Shown piece by piece: positions 24,580-33,977 of a stretch of DNA of 62,297 bases (position 1 is the first letter of the stretch; each line of letters begins with the position of its first letter). Made by a program: the position numbers and the translations under genes. This DNA is from an uncultured Erysipelotrichaceae bacterium. GTDB taxonomy: Bacteria > Bacillota_I > Bacilli_A > Erysipelotrichales > Erysipelotrichaceae. The notes beneath the pieces were generated by a model, which was given only the letters and a program-made list of their open reading frames with translations, was not told the DNA's origin and searched no databases. The stretch covers positions 1-62,297 of the forward strand of contig CALVGN010000039.1 of assembly GCA_944327105.1 (NCBI GenBank). The letters are read 5' to 3'.

Positions 24580-26310
24580 ATGGTAAGAAAGAAATTAAAG
24601 ATGCTATCAGTGGCTATGTTATTTTTTGGGTTGATTATTGGATTTAACAAAGTGGCTTTAGCACAGGATGATAATGATATTCCGTTATTTGAAGGCGATG
24701 ATGTTTGGGTACATGCAGATGGACATCCTGGTGAATTTTCAAATGTTAGATATCGAATAGTCATGAGTCAGCCCAATGTATATGAATTAACTTGTGTAGA
24801 TGAACCTATTTATCTTCAAGATACAGAAATATATACGATTTATGCTGGATATCCTTGGGGTGAAAGAAGTATAGAAATAGATATTTCCAATCAAACCGAA
24901 GCAAATTTTAATGACTTGGACTGTTGGTATGCAACTGGTCAGGTTTCGACAACGAATCCTTCAACGAATCTTGTGTTTCGATCTCAACTTGCAAAAATAT
25001 ATATTGAGCTTGACATGTCAACGTATCCAGGCGACACTTCCTATTTTTCGGCTAGTGCGATTCAAGCGGCGAATGAATTTACATGTGGGCCTGATCATCC
25101 TGAAAGTATAATTCCCTCTGAAAGTCAGGAAATTATAGATTTGAAGGTGGAGAGAATCAAGGAAAAAATTTGGAAAATTGAGGGCTTGCTGATTCCAAGT
25201 CTTCCAGGAAAACTCCACATTCAATATGGGACTAATAATAAAGAGTACGAATTCTCCAAGATATATGGGGAAGAGTTGTTTGCAGGAAAGGTTTATTCAG
25301 TAAAACTTACCTATGATAGTCAGAATAAAACGTTTGATATAAGCAATCCACAAAGTGTAGAGCGCTCAACGTTTACTGCAGAATTCACGATAGGATCTAA
25401 TCCTTTGGCTCAATATGATGTGCTTCCGCAGTCTATATCCGATACACCCATAGAAATGGAACAATCTGGATCATCTGGGTCGGCAATCGAAAAAGCGTTG
25501 AAAGGAACGGTCACTGTACCTTATGAGACAAATCAACTGTCACTATCCGATATTGTTTTCTCAACTTCTTTTCCTGACCATGAAACAATAACATTTGATA
25601 ATGGTAATCCACTAAGTATTAATGGTAATAGCCTTTATGGGTCCATTCGCCTTAGTTCAGAATCGCATTGGAGTTCCGGTCCGATTCCACTTGGAGGAGG
25701 AACAACGCAAACCGTTCTAATCAGACTAGAGTATATTGGCTCTGAGCGATATTATTCACTTGACATAACACGTTCTCCAAAACCCATTTCCACAATATCA
25801 ATATCGCACGAGCTGCTAAATTTTGGCGAGCTTAAACAAGGATATCAGAATGTGACTGCTGAATCCGTTACCATTGAAAATACTGGTAATACTTCCATTG
25901 TTTTGCAACAACCCGCATCGTCAAATTCCTTTGATGTGGGTTCTCTTGGATCATTGCAGCTTGAACCTGGAAATACAACGACATTTACAATTGCACCATG
26001 CATGGGTTTAACCCCGGGAACATATGACGAAACCATTACAGTCAAAACAACGGATGGCATTGAAGCAGCAATATCGTTGAGTGTTGTGGTTAAACCAACT
26101 CAACAAGAAGAAACTATCCATCATTCGACGCATTCAAGTTGTGACGTATATGATAAAAACTGTGATGGTGTGATCACTTGTGAGGAACGTTACGGCCAAG
26201 GATGGACTTGGTCTGAACCAGAAAAAGCATGTATTATGACATCTTTTGATGGTTCTAAAAAACCGATGAACAGTGGCGGATACTCATTTGTTGATACCGC
26301 TGATCAGTAA
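24580..26310 (+). CDS. Secreted protein with ASH-like domain and EF-hand-like loop, phase-variable candidate
   Basis: About 576 residues from the ATG at 24580, which has GGGAGGA six bases upstream; an in-frame ATG at 24574 is too close to that site. The signal peptide is clear (VRKKLKMLSVAMLFFGLIIG, cleavage after VALA). The body is beta-rich. Near the C-terminus an Ig-like ASPM/SPD-2/hydin-type segment begins LLNFGELKQGYQNVTAESV and contains IENTGNTSIVL. It is followed by a loop DKNCDGVITCEE matching the D-x-N-x-D-G-x-I-x-x-x-E calcium pattern, then an aromatic RYGQGWTWSEPEKAC module. No LPxTG anchor. Function unknown; a surface or secreted adhesin-like role is inferred. The gene is A+T rich. 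Confidence 0.75.
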   Translation: MVRKKLKMLSVAMLFFGLIIGFNKVALAQDDNDIPLFEGDDVWVHADGHPGEFSNVRYRIVMSQPNVYELTCVDEPIYLQDTEIYTIYAGYPWGERSIEIDISNQTEANFNDLDCWYATGQVSTTNPSTNLVFRSQLAKIYIELDMSTYPGDTSYFSASAIQAANEFTCGPDHPESIIPSESQEIIDLKVERIKEKIWKIEGLLIPSLPGKLHIQYGTNNKEYEFSKIYGEELFAGKVYSVKLTYDSQNKTFDISNPQSVERSTFTAEFTIGSNPLAQYDVLPQSISDTPIEMEQSGSSGSAIEKALKGTVTVPYETNQLSLSDIVFSTSFPDHETITFDNGNPLSINGNSLYGSIRLSSESHWSSGPIPLGGGTTQTVLIRLEYIGSERYYSLDITRSPKPISTISISHELLNFGELKQGYQNVTAESVTIENTGNTSIVLQQPASSNSFDVGSLGSLQLEPGNTTTFTIAPCMGLTPGTYDETITVKTTDGIEAAISLSVVVKPTQQEETIHHSTHSSCDVYDKNCDGVITCEERYGQGWTWSEPEKACIMTSFDGSKKPMNSGGYSFVDTADQ

Positions 26311-26325
26311 CCGATCATCAGCGGT
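26296..26325 (+). terminator. Hairpin at the end of the secreted protein gene
   Basis: ACCGCTGAT and ATCAGCGGT pair across the stop codon. No T-run follows directly, so it may be a weak terminator or 3'-end stabiliser. Confidence 0.5.
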
Positions 26326-26350
26326 TGAAACAAATATTTAAAAAAAAGTG

Positions 26351-26380
26351 TTGCACCGACCTTGATGCTTATGGTACTCT
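26351..26380 (+). promoter_or_regulatory. Promoter of the tRNA pair
   Basis: TTGCAC (26351-26356), 18-base spacer, TACTCT (26375-26380) with a TG just before. It lies 34 bases upstream of tRNA-Ser. Confidence 0.5.
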
Positions 26381-26414
26381 AAGTGGGCACCAAGGTTTGG
26401 TCGCACTATTTGGC

Positions 26415-26506
26415 TGAAGAAGTACTCAAGAGGCTGAAGAGGTGCCCCTGCTAAGGGCATAGGTCGGGCAACCGGCGCGAGGGTTCAAATCCCTCCTTCT
26501 TCGCCA
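26415..26506 (+). tRNA. tRNA-Ser(GCU)
   Basis: Class II tRNA of 92 bases. Acceptor GAAGAAG pairs with CTTCTTC, discriminator G and encoded CCA. The anticodon loop CTGCTAA (stem TGCCC/GGGCA) gives GCT at 26449-26451. A long variable arm (GGTCGGGCAACCGGC region) precedes the GAGGGTTCAAATCCCTC T-arm. Confidence 0.93.
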
Positions 26507-26514
26507 GTTCAAAT

Positions 26515-26590
26515 GGTCCGGTGGTGTAGCGGTTAACATGCCTCCCTGTCACGGAGGAGATCGCGAGTTCGATTCTCGTCCGGACCGCCA
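26515..26590 (+). tRNA. tRNA-Asp(GUC)
   Basis: Seventy-six bases with acceptor GGTCCGG/CCGGACC, discriminator G and CCA. The anticodon loop CTGTCAC holds GTC at 26548-26550; T-arm GCGAGTTCGATTCTCGT. Eight bases after tRNA-Ser, hence one transcript. Confidence 0.95.
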
Positions 26591-26600
26591 TTAACAAATC

Positions 26601-26625
26601 AAGGAACGTATTCGTTCCTTTTTTT
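26601..26625 (+). terminator. Terminator of the tRNA operon
   Basis: AAGGAACG-TATT-CGTTCCTT stem-loop followed by a run of T. Confidence 0.9.
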
Positions 26626-26673
26626 GTTATTTTGGGATATCCTACTTTATGCATTGTTAGGAAGGTTTACATT

Positions 26674-27195
26674 ATGCAACGTATGGCTTCGTTTGAAAAA
26701 GTAACGTTTGAACAGTTTGAAAAAGACATGGATGGGTATGGTTATGACCATGAAACGATCCGATCCATTTATGATGGTCTGACCCTGCCGAAACGGGCAA
26801 CGGCACATTCAGCCGGATATGATTTTAAATGTCCGTTTGATGTGGTCTTACCACCCAAATCCAATATCAAGATCCCAACAGGATTTTGTGTCCATATGGA
26901 ACCAGGTTGGTTTTTAGCCATATTCCCACGCAGTGGATTGGGATTCAAATACAGATTACAATTGGATAATACGGTCGGGATCATTGATAAAGATTACGAT
27001 GAAAGCGATAATGAAGGTCACATGTTCATCAAGATCACCAATGATTCCAATTCAAATCAAACCATTACTCTAAAAAAGGGGGATGGTTTTGCCCAAGGCA
27101 TCTTTATTCCTTTTGGTATCACCATGGATGATATGGTTTCAACCACCCGGAATGGCGGTTTTGGCAGTACAGATGCTAAGGAGGATAACGCATGA
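26674..27195 (+). CDS. dut: dUTP diphosphatase
   Basis: A 173-residue trimeric-type dUTPase, hydrolysing dUTP to dUMP. Start at 26674 has AGGAAGG upstream; a second ATG is three codons later. Motif 1 is HSAGYDFKC, motif 2 PRSGLGFKY, motif 3 NTVGIIDKDY (catalytic Asp, base-reading Tyr), motif 4 KGDGFAQGIF and motif 5 RNGGFGST. It has about 45 extra N-terminal residues. It overlaps the aminopeptidase gene by 4 bases (ATGA). Confidence 0.92.
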   Translation: MQRMASFEKVTFEQFEKDMDGYGYDHETIRSIYDGLTLPKRATAHSAGYDFKCPFDVVLPPKSNIKIPTGFCVHMEPGWFLAIFPRSGLGFKYRLQLDNTVGIIDKDYDESDNEGHMFIKITNDSNSNQTITLKKGDGFAQGIFIPFGITMDDMVSTTRNGGFGSTDAKEDNA

Positions 27196-28457
27196 GCTTG
27201 ATCGAAGAGACTGCTGCATTTTTGGATCATTCGGCTTGCAGTGAATTGGCAGCAAAAAACATTATTCAACTCTGTCAAGGCCAAGGTTATCGATTGTTTG
27301 ACCACTCTTTGGATGGTTTGGTGTTCAAAACAGATGATAAAGTGGTGTTGGATTACTATGGCAGTATGGTCATTGCCATCCAGATCCCCAGTGTCATCCA
27401 TCCCTTGACATATAAAATAACGGCCAGTCATATCGACTGTCCGCTATTGAAAGTCAAGGTGAATGGATTGCATCATAGCAACGGATATACATTGGTATCC
27501 ACCGATGTCTATGGTGGCCCCATCCTTTATCCATGGTTTGACCGACCATTGAAATTGGTCGGTAAAGTCGTAGCGGAAGAAAATGGAATTTTACGTACGC
27601 ATGCCTATGATTCCAAACGTCCTATCGCCACACTTCCCTCTTTGGCGATCCATTTTCAGGGCAATGTCAATAATGAATTCAAAATCGATAATGCCCGTGA
27701 TCTTCAGGTGATGCTGGATCCAACCATTGACGATCTTTATGCCTATATTGCCAAAGATCTGGGTATCGATGCTTCGACCATCCTCGACAGTGATCTTTAC
27801 TTTGCAAATGCGCAAAACACGACGATCTATCCCACTGCCAAATGGCTGCAAAGCAGTCATTTGGATGATCTTTTATGTGCATATGGTTGTCTGCGCGGCT
27901 TTTTATCCAGTGAACCGATCAATGGCGTCAATGTGTATGTGGCTTTTGACAGCGAAGAGATCGGTTCCAATACGCTTACTGGTGCATTATCGACACATCT
28001 AGACCACATCCTGCGCAAAGTGGCCTATGATCTTGGTCAGGATGAGTTGGCGTATTATCAAGCCGTGAATACTTCCTTTTGCATTTCAGCCGATAATGCA
28101 CATGCGATCCATCCCAATCGAAGTGATGTCTATGATGCGCATAGCAGTGTGGCACTCAACCAAGGTGTGGTGATCAAATATTCACCCCGCAAAGCCTATA
28201 CGACTAGCGCACAAAGTGGCGCATGGTTGAAACGATTGATGAAACAATACCAAATCCCTTATCAGGTCTTTGAGAACAAAGCCGGTGTCAGAGGTGGTGG
28301 GACCCTGGGTGGCTTGAGCCTGACTCAGGTTTCGGTTCCGACCGTGGATATCGGGTTGCCACAATTGGCCATGCACTCATGTTACGAATTGGCAGGGATC
28401 GACGATGTAAAGGCATTGGTGGATTTGAGTAAAGCATTCTATGATGCGATTCTTTAG
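27192..28457 (+). CDS. M18 family aminopeptidase
   Basis: A 421-residue M18 (aspartyl-aminopeptidase-like) zinc peptidase of the cytosol. Metal and catalytic segments are visible: ITASHIDCPLLKVK (metal His), NARDLQV region, FDSEEIGSNT (catalytic Glu and metal Glu), ISADNAHAIHPN (metal Asp) and QLAMHSCYELAG (last His). It likely removes N-terminal residues from peptides. Its start overlaps dut, so the two are translationally coupled. Confidence 0.88.
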   Translation: MSLIEETAAFLDHSACSELAAKNIIQLCQGQGYRLFDHSLDGLVFKTDDKVVLDYYGSMVIAIQIPSVIHPLTYKITASHIDCPLLKVKVNGLHHSNGYTLVSTDVYGGPILYPWFDRPLKLVGKVVAEENGILRTHAYDSKRPIATLPSLAIHFQGNVNNEFKIDNARDLQVMLDPTIDDLYAYIAKDLGIDASTILDSDLYFANAQNTTIYPTAKWLQSSHLDDLLCAYGCLRGFLSSEPINGVNVYVAFDSEEIGSNTLTGALSTHLDHILRKVAYDLGQDELAYYQAVNTSFCISADNAHAIHPNRSDVYDAHSSVALNQGVVIKYSPRKAYTTSAQSGAWLKRLMKQYQIPYQVFENKAGVRGGGTLGGLSLTQVSVPTVDIGLPQLAMHSCYELAGIDDVKALVDLSKAFYDAIL

Positions 28458-28482
28458 CGGGAAAATCGAAAGGAAGTAAGTG

Positions 28483-29301
28483 ATGATTTCAAGAGAGGAA
28501 CTGGTTCCAGTATTAAAAAAATATCAAGATGAAGGTGTGATCGTACCATCCATCGATATGATTCGCACTCCCCAACAGCTCGAAGGAATTCGAAAAGCCT
28601 GTGCGTTGAATAATCTGGTATTGGATGAAGTGGCCAAGATCATGGCGGAAGGGATCACGACCCAACAGATCGATGACGTAGTGAAAAATGTGACGGAAAG
28701 TCATGGTGGGATCTGTGCACCGTATCATTTCGAAGGGTTTCCAAAACATGTATGCACCAGCATTAATTCGGAAGTATGCCATGGGATCCCATCCCGACGA
28801 ATCAAATTGAAAAAAGGTGATATCGTCAATGTCGATGTGTCGACCATCGTGGATGGGTATTATGGGGACGCATCCCGCATGTTTGTCATTGGTGAAACCA
28901 CCCATTCACGCCGTCGCTTGATCGAGATCACCCGGGAATGCCTCAATGCTGGTATTGCTGCTGCTAAACCTTATGCACGAATCGGTGACATTGGTGCGGC
29001 CATCGAAGCGGTGGCCAAAGCCAATGGTGTGACCATTGTTGAGGAATTAGGTGGCCATGGTTGTGGGATCGAATTCCATGAAGATCCTTTCGTTGCCCAC
29101 TATGGTGTGGCGGGTACCGGCATGTTGTTGGTACCGGGGATGACATTTACCATCGAACCGATGATCAATGCCGGAAAACGACACGTCTATGTCGATGCCA
29201 TGAATGGCTGGACCGTCTATACCCGTGATGGCAGTGATTCGGCACAAATCGAGCATATGATCTTGATCACAGAAGACGGCAATGAGATCCTTTCGGCCTA
29301 A
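28483..29301 (+). CDS. map: Methionine aminopeptidase type I
   Basis: A 272-residue M24A enzyme that removes initiator methionine. Start ATG at 28483 has AAAGGAAG upstream. Substrate His lies in HFEGFPKHVCTSINSEVCHG; metal ligands are in VDVSTIVDGYYGDASRMF (two Asp), GHGCGIEFHEDP (His), FTIEPMIN (Glu) and AQIEHMILIT (Glu). An extra 40-residue N-terminal part precedes the catalytic core. Map is usually beside adk in Bacillota; here it is 17 kb upstream, after the aminopeptidase gene. Confidence 0.92.
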   Translation: MISREELVPVLKKYQDEGVIVPSIDMIRTPQQLEGIRKACALNNLVLDEVAKIMAEGITTQQIDDVVKNVTESHGGICAPYHFEGFPKHVCTSINSEVCHGIPSRRIKLKKGDIVNVDVSTIVDGYYGDASRMFVIGETTHSRRRLIEITRECLNAGIAAAKPYARIGDIGAAIEAVAKANGVTIVEELGGHGCGIEFHEDPFVAHYGVAGTGMLLVPGMTFTIEPMINAGKRHVYVDAMNGWTVYTRDGSDSAQIEHMILITEDGNEILSA

Positions 29302-29360
29302 ATGAATAATTTTCACAATTTTTTAAGAAAAGCGGTTTCGACCTTGTTTTGAAAATCACG

Positions 29361-29366
29361 TATAAT
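29361..29366 (+). promoter_or_regulatory. -10 box of the c-di-AMP receptor gene
   Basis: Consensus TATAAT, 20 bases before the ATG at 29387, with AGGAGG between. The -35 is not well defined. Confidence 0.6.
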
Positions 29367-29386
29367 GTCTATAGGAGGTTTACGTT

Positions 29387-29710
29387 ATGAAACTTATTCT
29401 GGCTATCGTAAATAATGATGATTCCCATGCCGTATCGGCTGCTTTGACCAAGGAAGGCTATCAGATGACCAAACTGGCGACGACCGGTGGTTTCCTGAAA
29501 GCCGGAAATACTACGATGATCGTTGGTTGCGATGACGATAAGGTCGATCACGCCATCGAATTGATCGGCAATGAAAGCAAACGCCGTACGGAAGTGGTCC
29601 CGTCCACCGCATCCTATGATATCGGCCGTTTTGCTTCATTCCCGGTCGAAGTCCAGGTCGGTGGGGCCACCGTCTTTGTGTTGAACGTGGAGCAGTTCAA
29701 AAAATTATGA
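29387..29710 (+). CDS. darA: Cyclic-di-AMP receptor, DarA/PstA family
   Basis: A 107-residue PII-like protein (CdAMP_rec). The family pattern is clear: MKLILAIVNNDDSHAVSAAL, then LATTGGFLKAGNTTMIVGCD with the TGGFLxxG loop that holds c-di-AMP. Trimeric cytosolic signal receptor; its partner in the cell is unknown in general. AGGAGG eight bases upstream. The stop overlaps the GNAT start. Confidence 0.92.
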   Translation: MKLILAIVNNDDSHAVSAALTKEGYQMTKLATTGGFLKAGNTTMIVGCDDDKVDHAIELIGNESKRRTEVVPSTASYDIGRFASFPVEVQVGGATVFVLNVEQFKKL

Positions 29711-30213
29711 TGGTTCGGCCATTAAAAGCCGAAGATGCGACCGCCGCCATGGAGATCCTCCATGGGGCGGTTTGCTATCTGAAAGCTCAGGGGATCGATC
29801 AATGGCAAAAAGGCTATCCCAATATCGATCAATTGAATCAGGATATCGACAATCAAGTCGTGTTTGGTTTGTTTGATGATGATCTGTTATGTGGTGTCAT
29901 CACGTTGATCTATGGTGCGGATCCAAATTATGTCAATGATCCAACCATTTGGAAAACCCAGGATGATCAATATGTCACCATCCATCGCATCGCCACGATC
30001 CACGATGGCATTCACCATGGATTGGGTCATCGTTTGTTTGATTTTGCCATCCGCCATGCCAAAGCGATCGGTGCCACTAGCGTGCGTTGTGATACCCATA
30101 AGGAAAATGCCATCATGCGTCATTTGATGGAAAACCATGGATTCATCTATTGCGGTGAAATCATCCTGGCTACCTCCGGTGATCCACGGGTCGCCTATGA
30201 ATGTGTGCTATAA
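29707..30213 (+). CDS. GNAT-family N-acetyltransferase
   Basis: About 168 residues. It opens VRPLKAEDATAAMEILHGAV and has the acetyl-CoA loop region IHHGLGHRLFDFAIRHAKAI, followed by VRCDTHKENAIMRHLMENHG and FIYCGEI, as in GNAT motif A and B. Substrate unknown. Start ATG at 29707 or 29710, overlapping the darA stop. Confidence 0.88.
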   Translation: MMVRPLKAEDATAAMEILHGAVCYLKAQGIDQWQKGYPNIDQLNQDIDNQVVFGLFDDDLLCGVITLIYGADPNYVNDPTIWKTQDDQYVTIHRIATIHDGIHHGLGHRLFDFAIRHAKAIGATSVRCDTHKENAIMRHLMENHGFIYCGEIILATSGDPRVAYECVL

Positions 30214-30268
30214 TGGTTCAAACTGGCATCCCATTGATTCATTGATGATGCATAGATAAGGAAACGAC

Positions 30269-30649
30269 ATGAGCAAAGAAGCATTTACCAATAACGAAAG
30301 CATTGAGATGTATCTGGAGACGATCTATCGTCTGCATCTTGAAAATCCCAATGTGCGCATGAGCGATGTGGCATCTGCTCTGGGTGTGACCAAACCCAGT
30401 ACCCATACCGCCATGAGCGTTTTGAAAAAGCAGGGGATGATCGAACAACAGCGTTACGGCGATATCCATCTGACAGCTGAAGGGATCGAAAAAGGAAAAT
30501 CGATTTTTTATCGTCATCAGTTATTGACCCGTTTTCTTCAGCAAACGTTGGATCTGGATGAACAAGTGGCGGAAAATGACGCCTGTCGCATCGAACATGT
30601 GCTTTCAGAGACTACGATCAAAGCCATCGAGTCCAAACTCAGCCACTGA
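30269..30649 (+). CDS. DtxR-family metal-dependent repressor, short form
   Basis: A 126-residue regulator: winged helix (about 10-72) and dimerisation/metal domain (about 75-126), no SH3 domain. Start has AAGGAAA upstream. Predicted primary metal ligands are Met14, Cys106, Glu109 and His110 (EMYLETIY and NDACRIEHV). These match the Met/Cys/Glu/His site of DtxR rather than the Asp/Glu set of Bacillus MntR, so iron sensing is likelier than manganese. The ancillary-site Glu is Thr87. No metal transporter is adjacent, so it probably acts in trans. Confidence 0.82.
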   Translation: MSKEAFTNNESIEMYLETIYRLHLENPNVRMSDVASALGVTKPSTHTAMSVLKKQGMIEQQRYGDIHLTAEGIEKGKSIFYRHQLLTRFLQQTLDLDEQVAENDACRIEHVLSETTIKAIESKLSH

Positions 30650-30674
30650 ATCTACTGTCTTTTGGTTTTAAATT

Positions 30675-30707
30675 AACCATGGTTTGACACATGTCACCAT
30701 GGTTTTT
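30675..30707 (+). terminator. Terminator before the str operon
   Basis: AACCATGGT / ACCATGGTT arms around a 12-base loop, then a T-run. Confidence 0.85.
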
Positions 30708-30750
30708 GTTTTATATGGGCCGAATTTACATCAAATTAATGATTTTTCCA

Positions 30751-30779
30751 TTGACTTTTAACTTGCCTGTGGGTAATTT
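30751..30779 (+). promoter_or_regulatory. str operon promoter
   Basis: TTGACT (30751-30756), exactly 17 bases, TAATTT (30774-30779). The predicted start is near 30786, giving a leader of about 95 bases before rpsL. Confidence 0.75.
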
Positions 30780-30785
30780 ATTCGG

Positions 30786-30879
30786 GTAGCAAATTGAAGG
30801 TCCATCCATGGACCTAATAAATATGCTTCAAAATGGCACACACGGAAGTGTGTTAAGGAAACAAGCGAAAGGAGAAACC
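30786..30879 (+). promoter_or_regulatory. Structured rpsL leader
   Basis: Two small hairpins: AGGTCCAT / ATGGACCT near 30798-30815 and ACACAC / GTGTGT near 30838-30854, then AAAGGAG. Possibly a site of ribosomal-protein feedback; no family assignment is made. Confidence 0.4.
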
Positions 30880-31296
30880 ATGCCAACCATTAACCAATTG
30901 ATCAACCATGGAAGAACCGATAAGCAATGGAAGAGCAAAAGCCCGGCGTTGAACCGTGGATTCAACTCATTGCGTACATTGCCGACCAACATTTCTTCCC
31001 CTCAAAAACGCGGTGTCTGCACCCGTGTGGGTACGATGACCCCGAAAAAGCCAAACTCTGCATTGCGTAAATACGCTCGTGTACGTTTGAGCAACGGAAT
31101 GGAAGTGACCGCCTATATCCCAGGTGAAGGCCACAACCTGCAGGAACACAGTGTCGTCATGATCCGTGGCGGACGTGTCAAGGATTTACCTGGTGTACGT
31201 TACCACATCATCCGCGGTACATTGGATTGCGCCGGCGTTTCTAGCCGTAAACAGGGTCGCAGTCTGTATGGCGCCAAAAAGGAAAAGAAGAAATAG
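30880..31296 (+). CDS. rpsL: 30S ribosomal protein S12
   Basis: A 138-residue decoding-centre protein. The ATG at 30880 starts [11 protein letters not shown], the family start, with AAAGGAG upstream; an in-frame ATG at 30808 lies in the leader and is rejected. [11 protein letters not shown] is intact with Lys at 56-57 and RVKDLPGV keeps its Lys, so the usual streptomycin-resistance positions are wild type. First gene of the str operon. Confidence 0.97.
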   Translation: MPTINQLINHGRTDKQWKSKSPALNRGFNSLRTLPTNISSPQKRGVCTRVGTMTPKKPNSALRKYARVRLSNGMEVTAYIPGEGHNLQEHSVVMIRGGRVKDLPGVRYHIIRGTLDCAGVSSRKQGRSLYGAKKEKKK

Positions 31297-31312
31297 GAAA
31301 GGATAAGCAACA

Positions 31313-31783
31313 ATGGCAAGAAAAGGACATATTGCAAAGCGTGATGTGCTTGCGGATCCGATCTATAATTCCAAGCTCATTACCCGTCTGATCAACAAGA
31401 TCATGCTCGATGGCAAGCGTGGTACCGCTCAATCTATTCTGTACAACGCCTTTGACATCATCGAAGAAAAAACCGGCCAGCAGCCCATGGAAGTGTTTGA
31501 AAAAGCACTGGGCAATGTGATGCCGTTATTGGAACTGAAGGTACGCCGTGTCGGCGGTGCCAACTACCAGGTACCGGTCGAAGTCAGCCAGGAACGTCGC
31601 TTGACACTGGGTTTGCGCTGGATCGTCAACTATGCACGTCTGCGTCATGAAAAATCCATGGAACTGCGTCTGGCCAATGAGATCATCGATGCGTCCAACA
31701 ATACCGGAAACTCCGTCAAGAAGAAGGAAGACACCCATAAGATGGCTGAAGCTAACAAGGCATTTGCCCATTATCGCTGGTAA
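31313..31783 (+). CDS. rpsG: 30S ribosomal protein S7
   Basis: A 156-residue head assembly protein binding the 3' domain of 16S rRNA. It contains [17 protein letters not shown] and [11 protein letters not shown], ending at the usual [19 protein letters not shown] precedes the ATG; 16 bases after rpsL. Confidence 0.97.
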   Translation: MARKGHIAKRDVLADPIYNSKLITRLINKIMLDGKRGTAQSILYNAFDIIEEKTGQQPMEVFEKALGNVMPLLELKVRRVGGANYQVPVEVSQERRLTLGLRWIVNYARLRHEKSMELRLANEIIDASNNTGNSVKKKEDTHKMAEANKAFAHYRW

Positions 31784-31817
31784 TTTCAACCATTAATCGT
31801 TAAGGAAAGGAAAATCT

Positions 31818-33902
31818 ATGCCAAGAGAATATGATTTAGCCCATACTCGAAACTTTGGAATCATGGCACACATCGATGCGGGTAAGACGACCACCACTGA
31901 ACGTGTTCTGTTCTATACGCACAAAACTCATAAAATCGGTGAAACCCATGATGGTGCCAGCCAGATGGACTGGATGGAGCAGGAAAAGGAACGTGGTATC
32001 ACCATCACCTCTGCTGCCACCACCTGTTTCTGGAAGGGCTATCGCATGAACATCATCGATACTCCGGGACACGTCGACTTCACCGTTGAAGTGGAACGTT
32101 CCTTGCGTGTATTGGATGGTGCCGTCACGGTATTGGATGCCAAAGCCGGTGTCGAACCGCAGACTGAAACCGTTTGGCGTCAGGCAACGACATATAAAGT
32201 TCCGCGTATCGTCTTCTGCAATAAGATGGATGCGACCGGCGCCGATTTTTTGATGAGTGTCAACTCCATCGGTGAAAAACTGGGTGCCAAGGCTGCTGCG
32301 ATCCAATTGCCGATCGGTGTCGAAAGTACCTTCCGTGGTATCATCGACCTGGTCGAGGAAAAAGCCTACATGTACCAGGATGACAAAGGTGAAAAGATCG
32401 ACGAAGTCGAAATCCCGGAAGACATGAAGGCACAAGCAGAAGAATTGCGCCAGACATTGATCGAAATGGTCGCGGATTATGATGAAGATCTGATGATGAT
32501 GGTGCTGGAAGGTGAAACACCCAGCAAGGAACAGATCAAGGCTGCGATCCGTAAAGGAACATTGACCAGTGAATTCTTCCCGGTATTGTGCGGCTCGGCC
32601 TACAAGAACAAAGGGGTCCAGCTGATGTTGGATGCCGTGTTGGATTACTTGCCTGCACCAACCGATATCCCTGCCATTCGTGGAACGACTCCCGATGGCC
32701 ACGAAGAAGAGCGTAAAGCCGATGACAATGCGCCGTTTAGCGCATTGGCATTCAAGATCATGACCGATCCGTTTGTCGGTCGTCTGACATTCTTCCGTGT
32801 ATACAGCGGTACTGCAGATGCCGGAAGCTATGTGCTCAATGCCACGAAAGACAAAAAAGAACGGTTTGGCCGTATCGTGTTGATGCACGCCAATCATCGA
32901 ACCGAAATCGAAAAAGTCTATGCTGGTGACATCGCCGCTGCCGTTGGTTTGAAATACACCACCACCGGTGATACGCTGTGTGATGAAGATCATCCGATCA
33001 TTCTGGAAAGCATGGTCTTCCCGGAACCGGTCATTCAGATGTCCATCGAACCCAAGACCAAAGCCGACAGCGACAAGATGGGGCTGGCACTTTCCAAACT
33101 GGCCGAAGAAGATCCGACGTTCCGTACGTATACAGATGAAGAAACCGGACAGACCATCATTGCCGGTATGGGTGAATTGCACCTGGACATCCTGGTCGAC
33201 CGTTTGCGTCGTGAATTCAAGGTCGACTGCAATGTCGGAGCACCGCAGGTCGCTTATCGTGAAACCATTCGCTCCTCTGCCGAATGTGAAGGTAAATATA
33301 TCCGTCAGTCCGGTGGTCGTGGTCAATACGGTCACGTATGGATCAAGTTTGAACCCAATGAAGAAGGTAAAGGCTTCGAATTCATCGATGCCGTCGTTGG
33401 CGGAAGCGTGCCGCGTGAATATATCAAACCGACACAGGAAGGTTTGGTCGCTGCATTGCAAAATGGTATGAAATTCGGCTATCCGGTCGTGGATATCAAA
33501 GCCACACTGTTCGATGGTTCCTACCATGATGTCGACTCCAGCGAAGCAGCGTATAAGATCGCCGCATCCATGGCGTTGAAAGAAGCTGCCAAAAAATGTA
33601 ATCCGGTTTTATTGGAACCGATCATGGATGTCGAAGTCACGGCACCCAGTGAATATCTGGGCTCTGTGATGGGTGATATCACCAAACGTCGTGGTCAGAT
33701 CAAAGACCAGGAAGAAAAACACAACGCGATCGTTGTGCGTGCCTATGTTCCGCTGGCTGAAATGTTCGGTTATTCCACCGATCTGCGCAGCTTTACCCAG
33801 GGACGTGGCAACTACATCATGCAGATGGATCACTATGCTGAAGTGCCCAAGAGCATTGCAGAAGCCATCGCAAAGAAAAATGCTGTTGCGGATGAAGACT
33901 AA
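31818..33902 (+). CDS. fusA: Elongation factor G
   Basis: A 694-residue translocation GTPase with five domains. G1 [13 protein letters not shown], switch [12 protein letters not shown]4 NKMD (FCNKMD) are intact, and domain IV has [18 protein letters not shown]. The long antisense open frame through this gene is a codon-bias shadow. AAGGAAAGG lies before the start. Co-transcribed with rpsG; a small hairpin (ATTGCAAAC/GTTTGCAAT, 33902-33924) follows the stop. Confidence 0.97.
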   Translation: MPREYDLAHTRNFGIMAHIDAGKTTTTERVLFYTHKTHKIGETHDGASQMDWMEQEKERGITITSAATTCFWKGYRMNIIDTPGHVDFTVEVERSLRVLDGAVTVLDAKAGVEPQTETVWRQATTYKVPRIVFCNKMDATGADFLMSVNSIGEKLGAKAAAIQLPIGVESTFRGIIDLVEEKAYMYQDDKGEKIDEVEIPEDMKAQAEELRQTLIEMVADYDEDLMMMVLEGETPSKEQIKAAIRKGTLTSEFFPVLCGSAYKNKGVQLMLDAVLDYLPAPTDIPAIRGTTPDGHEEERKADDNAPFSALAFKIMTDPFVGRLTFFRVYSGTADAGSYVLNATKDKKERFGRIVLMHANHRTEIEKVYAGDIAAAVGLKYTTTGDTLCDEDHPIILESMVFPEPVIQMSIEPKTKADSDKMGLALSKLAEEDPTFRTYTDEETGQTIIAGMGELHLDILVDRLRREFKVDCNVGAPQVAYRETIRSSAECEGKYIRQSGGRGQYGHVWIKFEPNEEGKGFEFIDAVVGGSVPREYIKPTQEGLVAALQNGMKFGYPVVDIKATLFDGSYHDVDSSEAAYKIAASMALKEAAKKCNPVLLEPIMDVEVTAPSEYLGSVMGDITKRRGQIKDQEEKHNAIVVRAYVPLAEMFGYSTDLRSFTQGRGNYIMQMDHYAEVPKSIAEAIAKKNAVADED

Positions 33903-33977
33903 TTGCAAACAATCGTTTGCAATTAGCAATCCATTCGCATAAAATGATAAAGGTTAAATTAGGAGGAAATGTTAATT

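Noticed and set aside
29301-29386. Terminator between map and the c-di-AMP receptor gene
   Set aside because: T-rich sequence is present but no stable stem could be formed by eye.
30808-30879. N-terminal extension of S12
   Set aside because: The family begins at MPTINQL, the AAAGGAG site is right before 30880, and the extension covers leader hairpins.
31836-33527. Antisense open frame of 563 codons through fusA
   Set aside because: It mirrors the strongly biased codons of fusA and has no ribosome site or recognisable domain.
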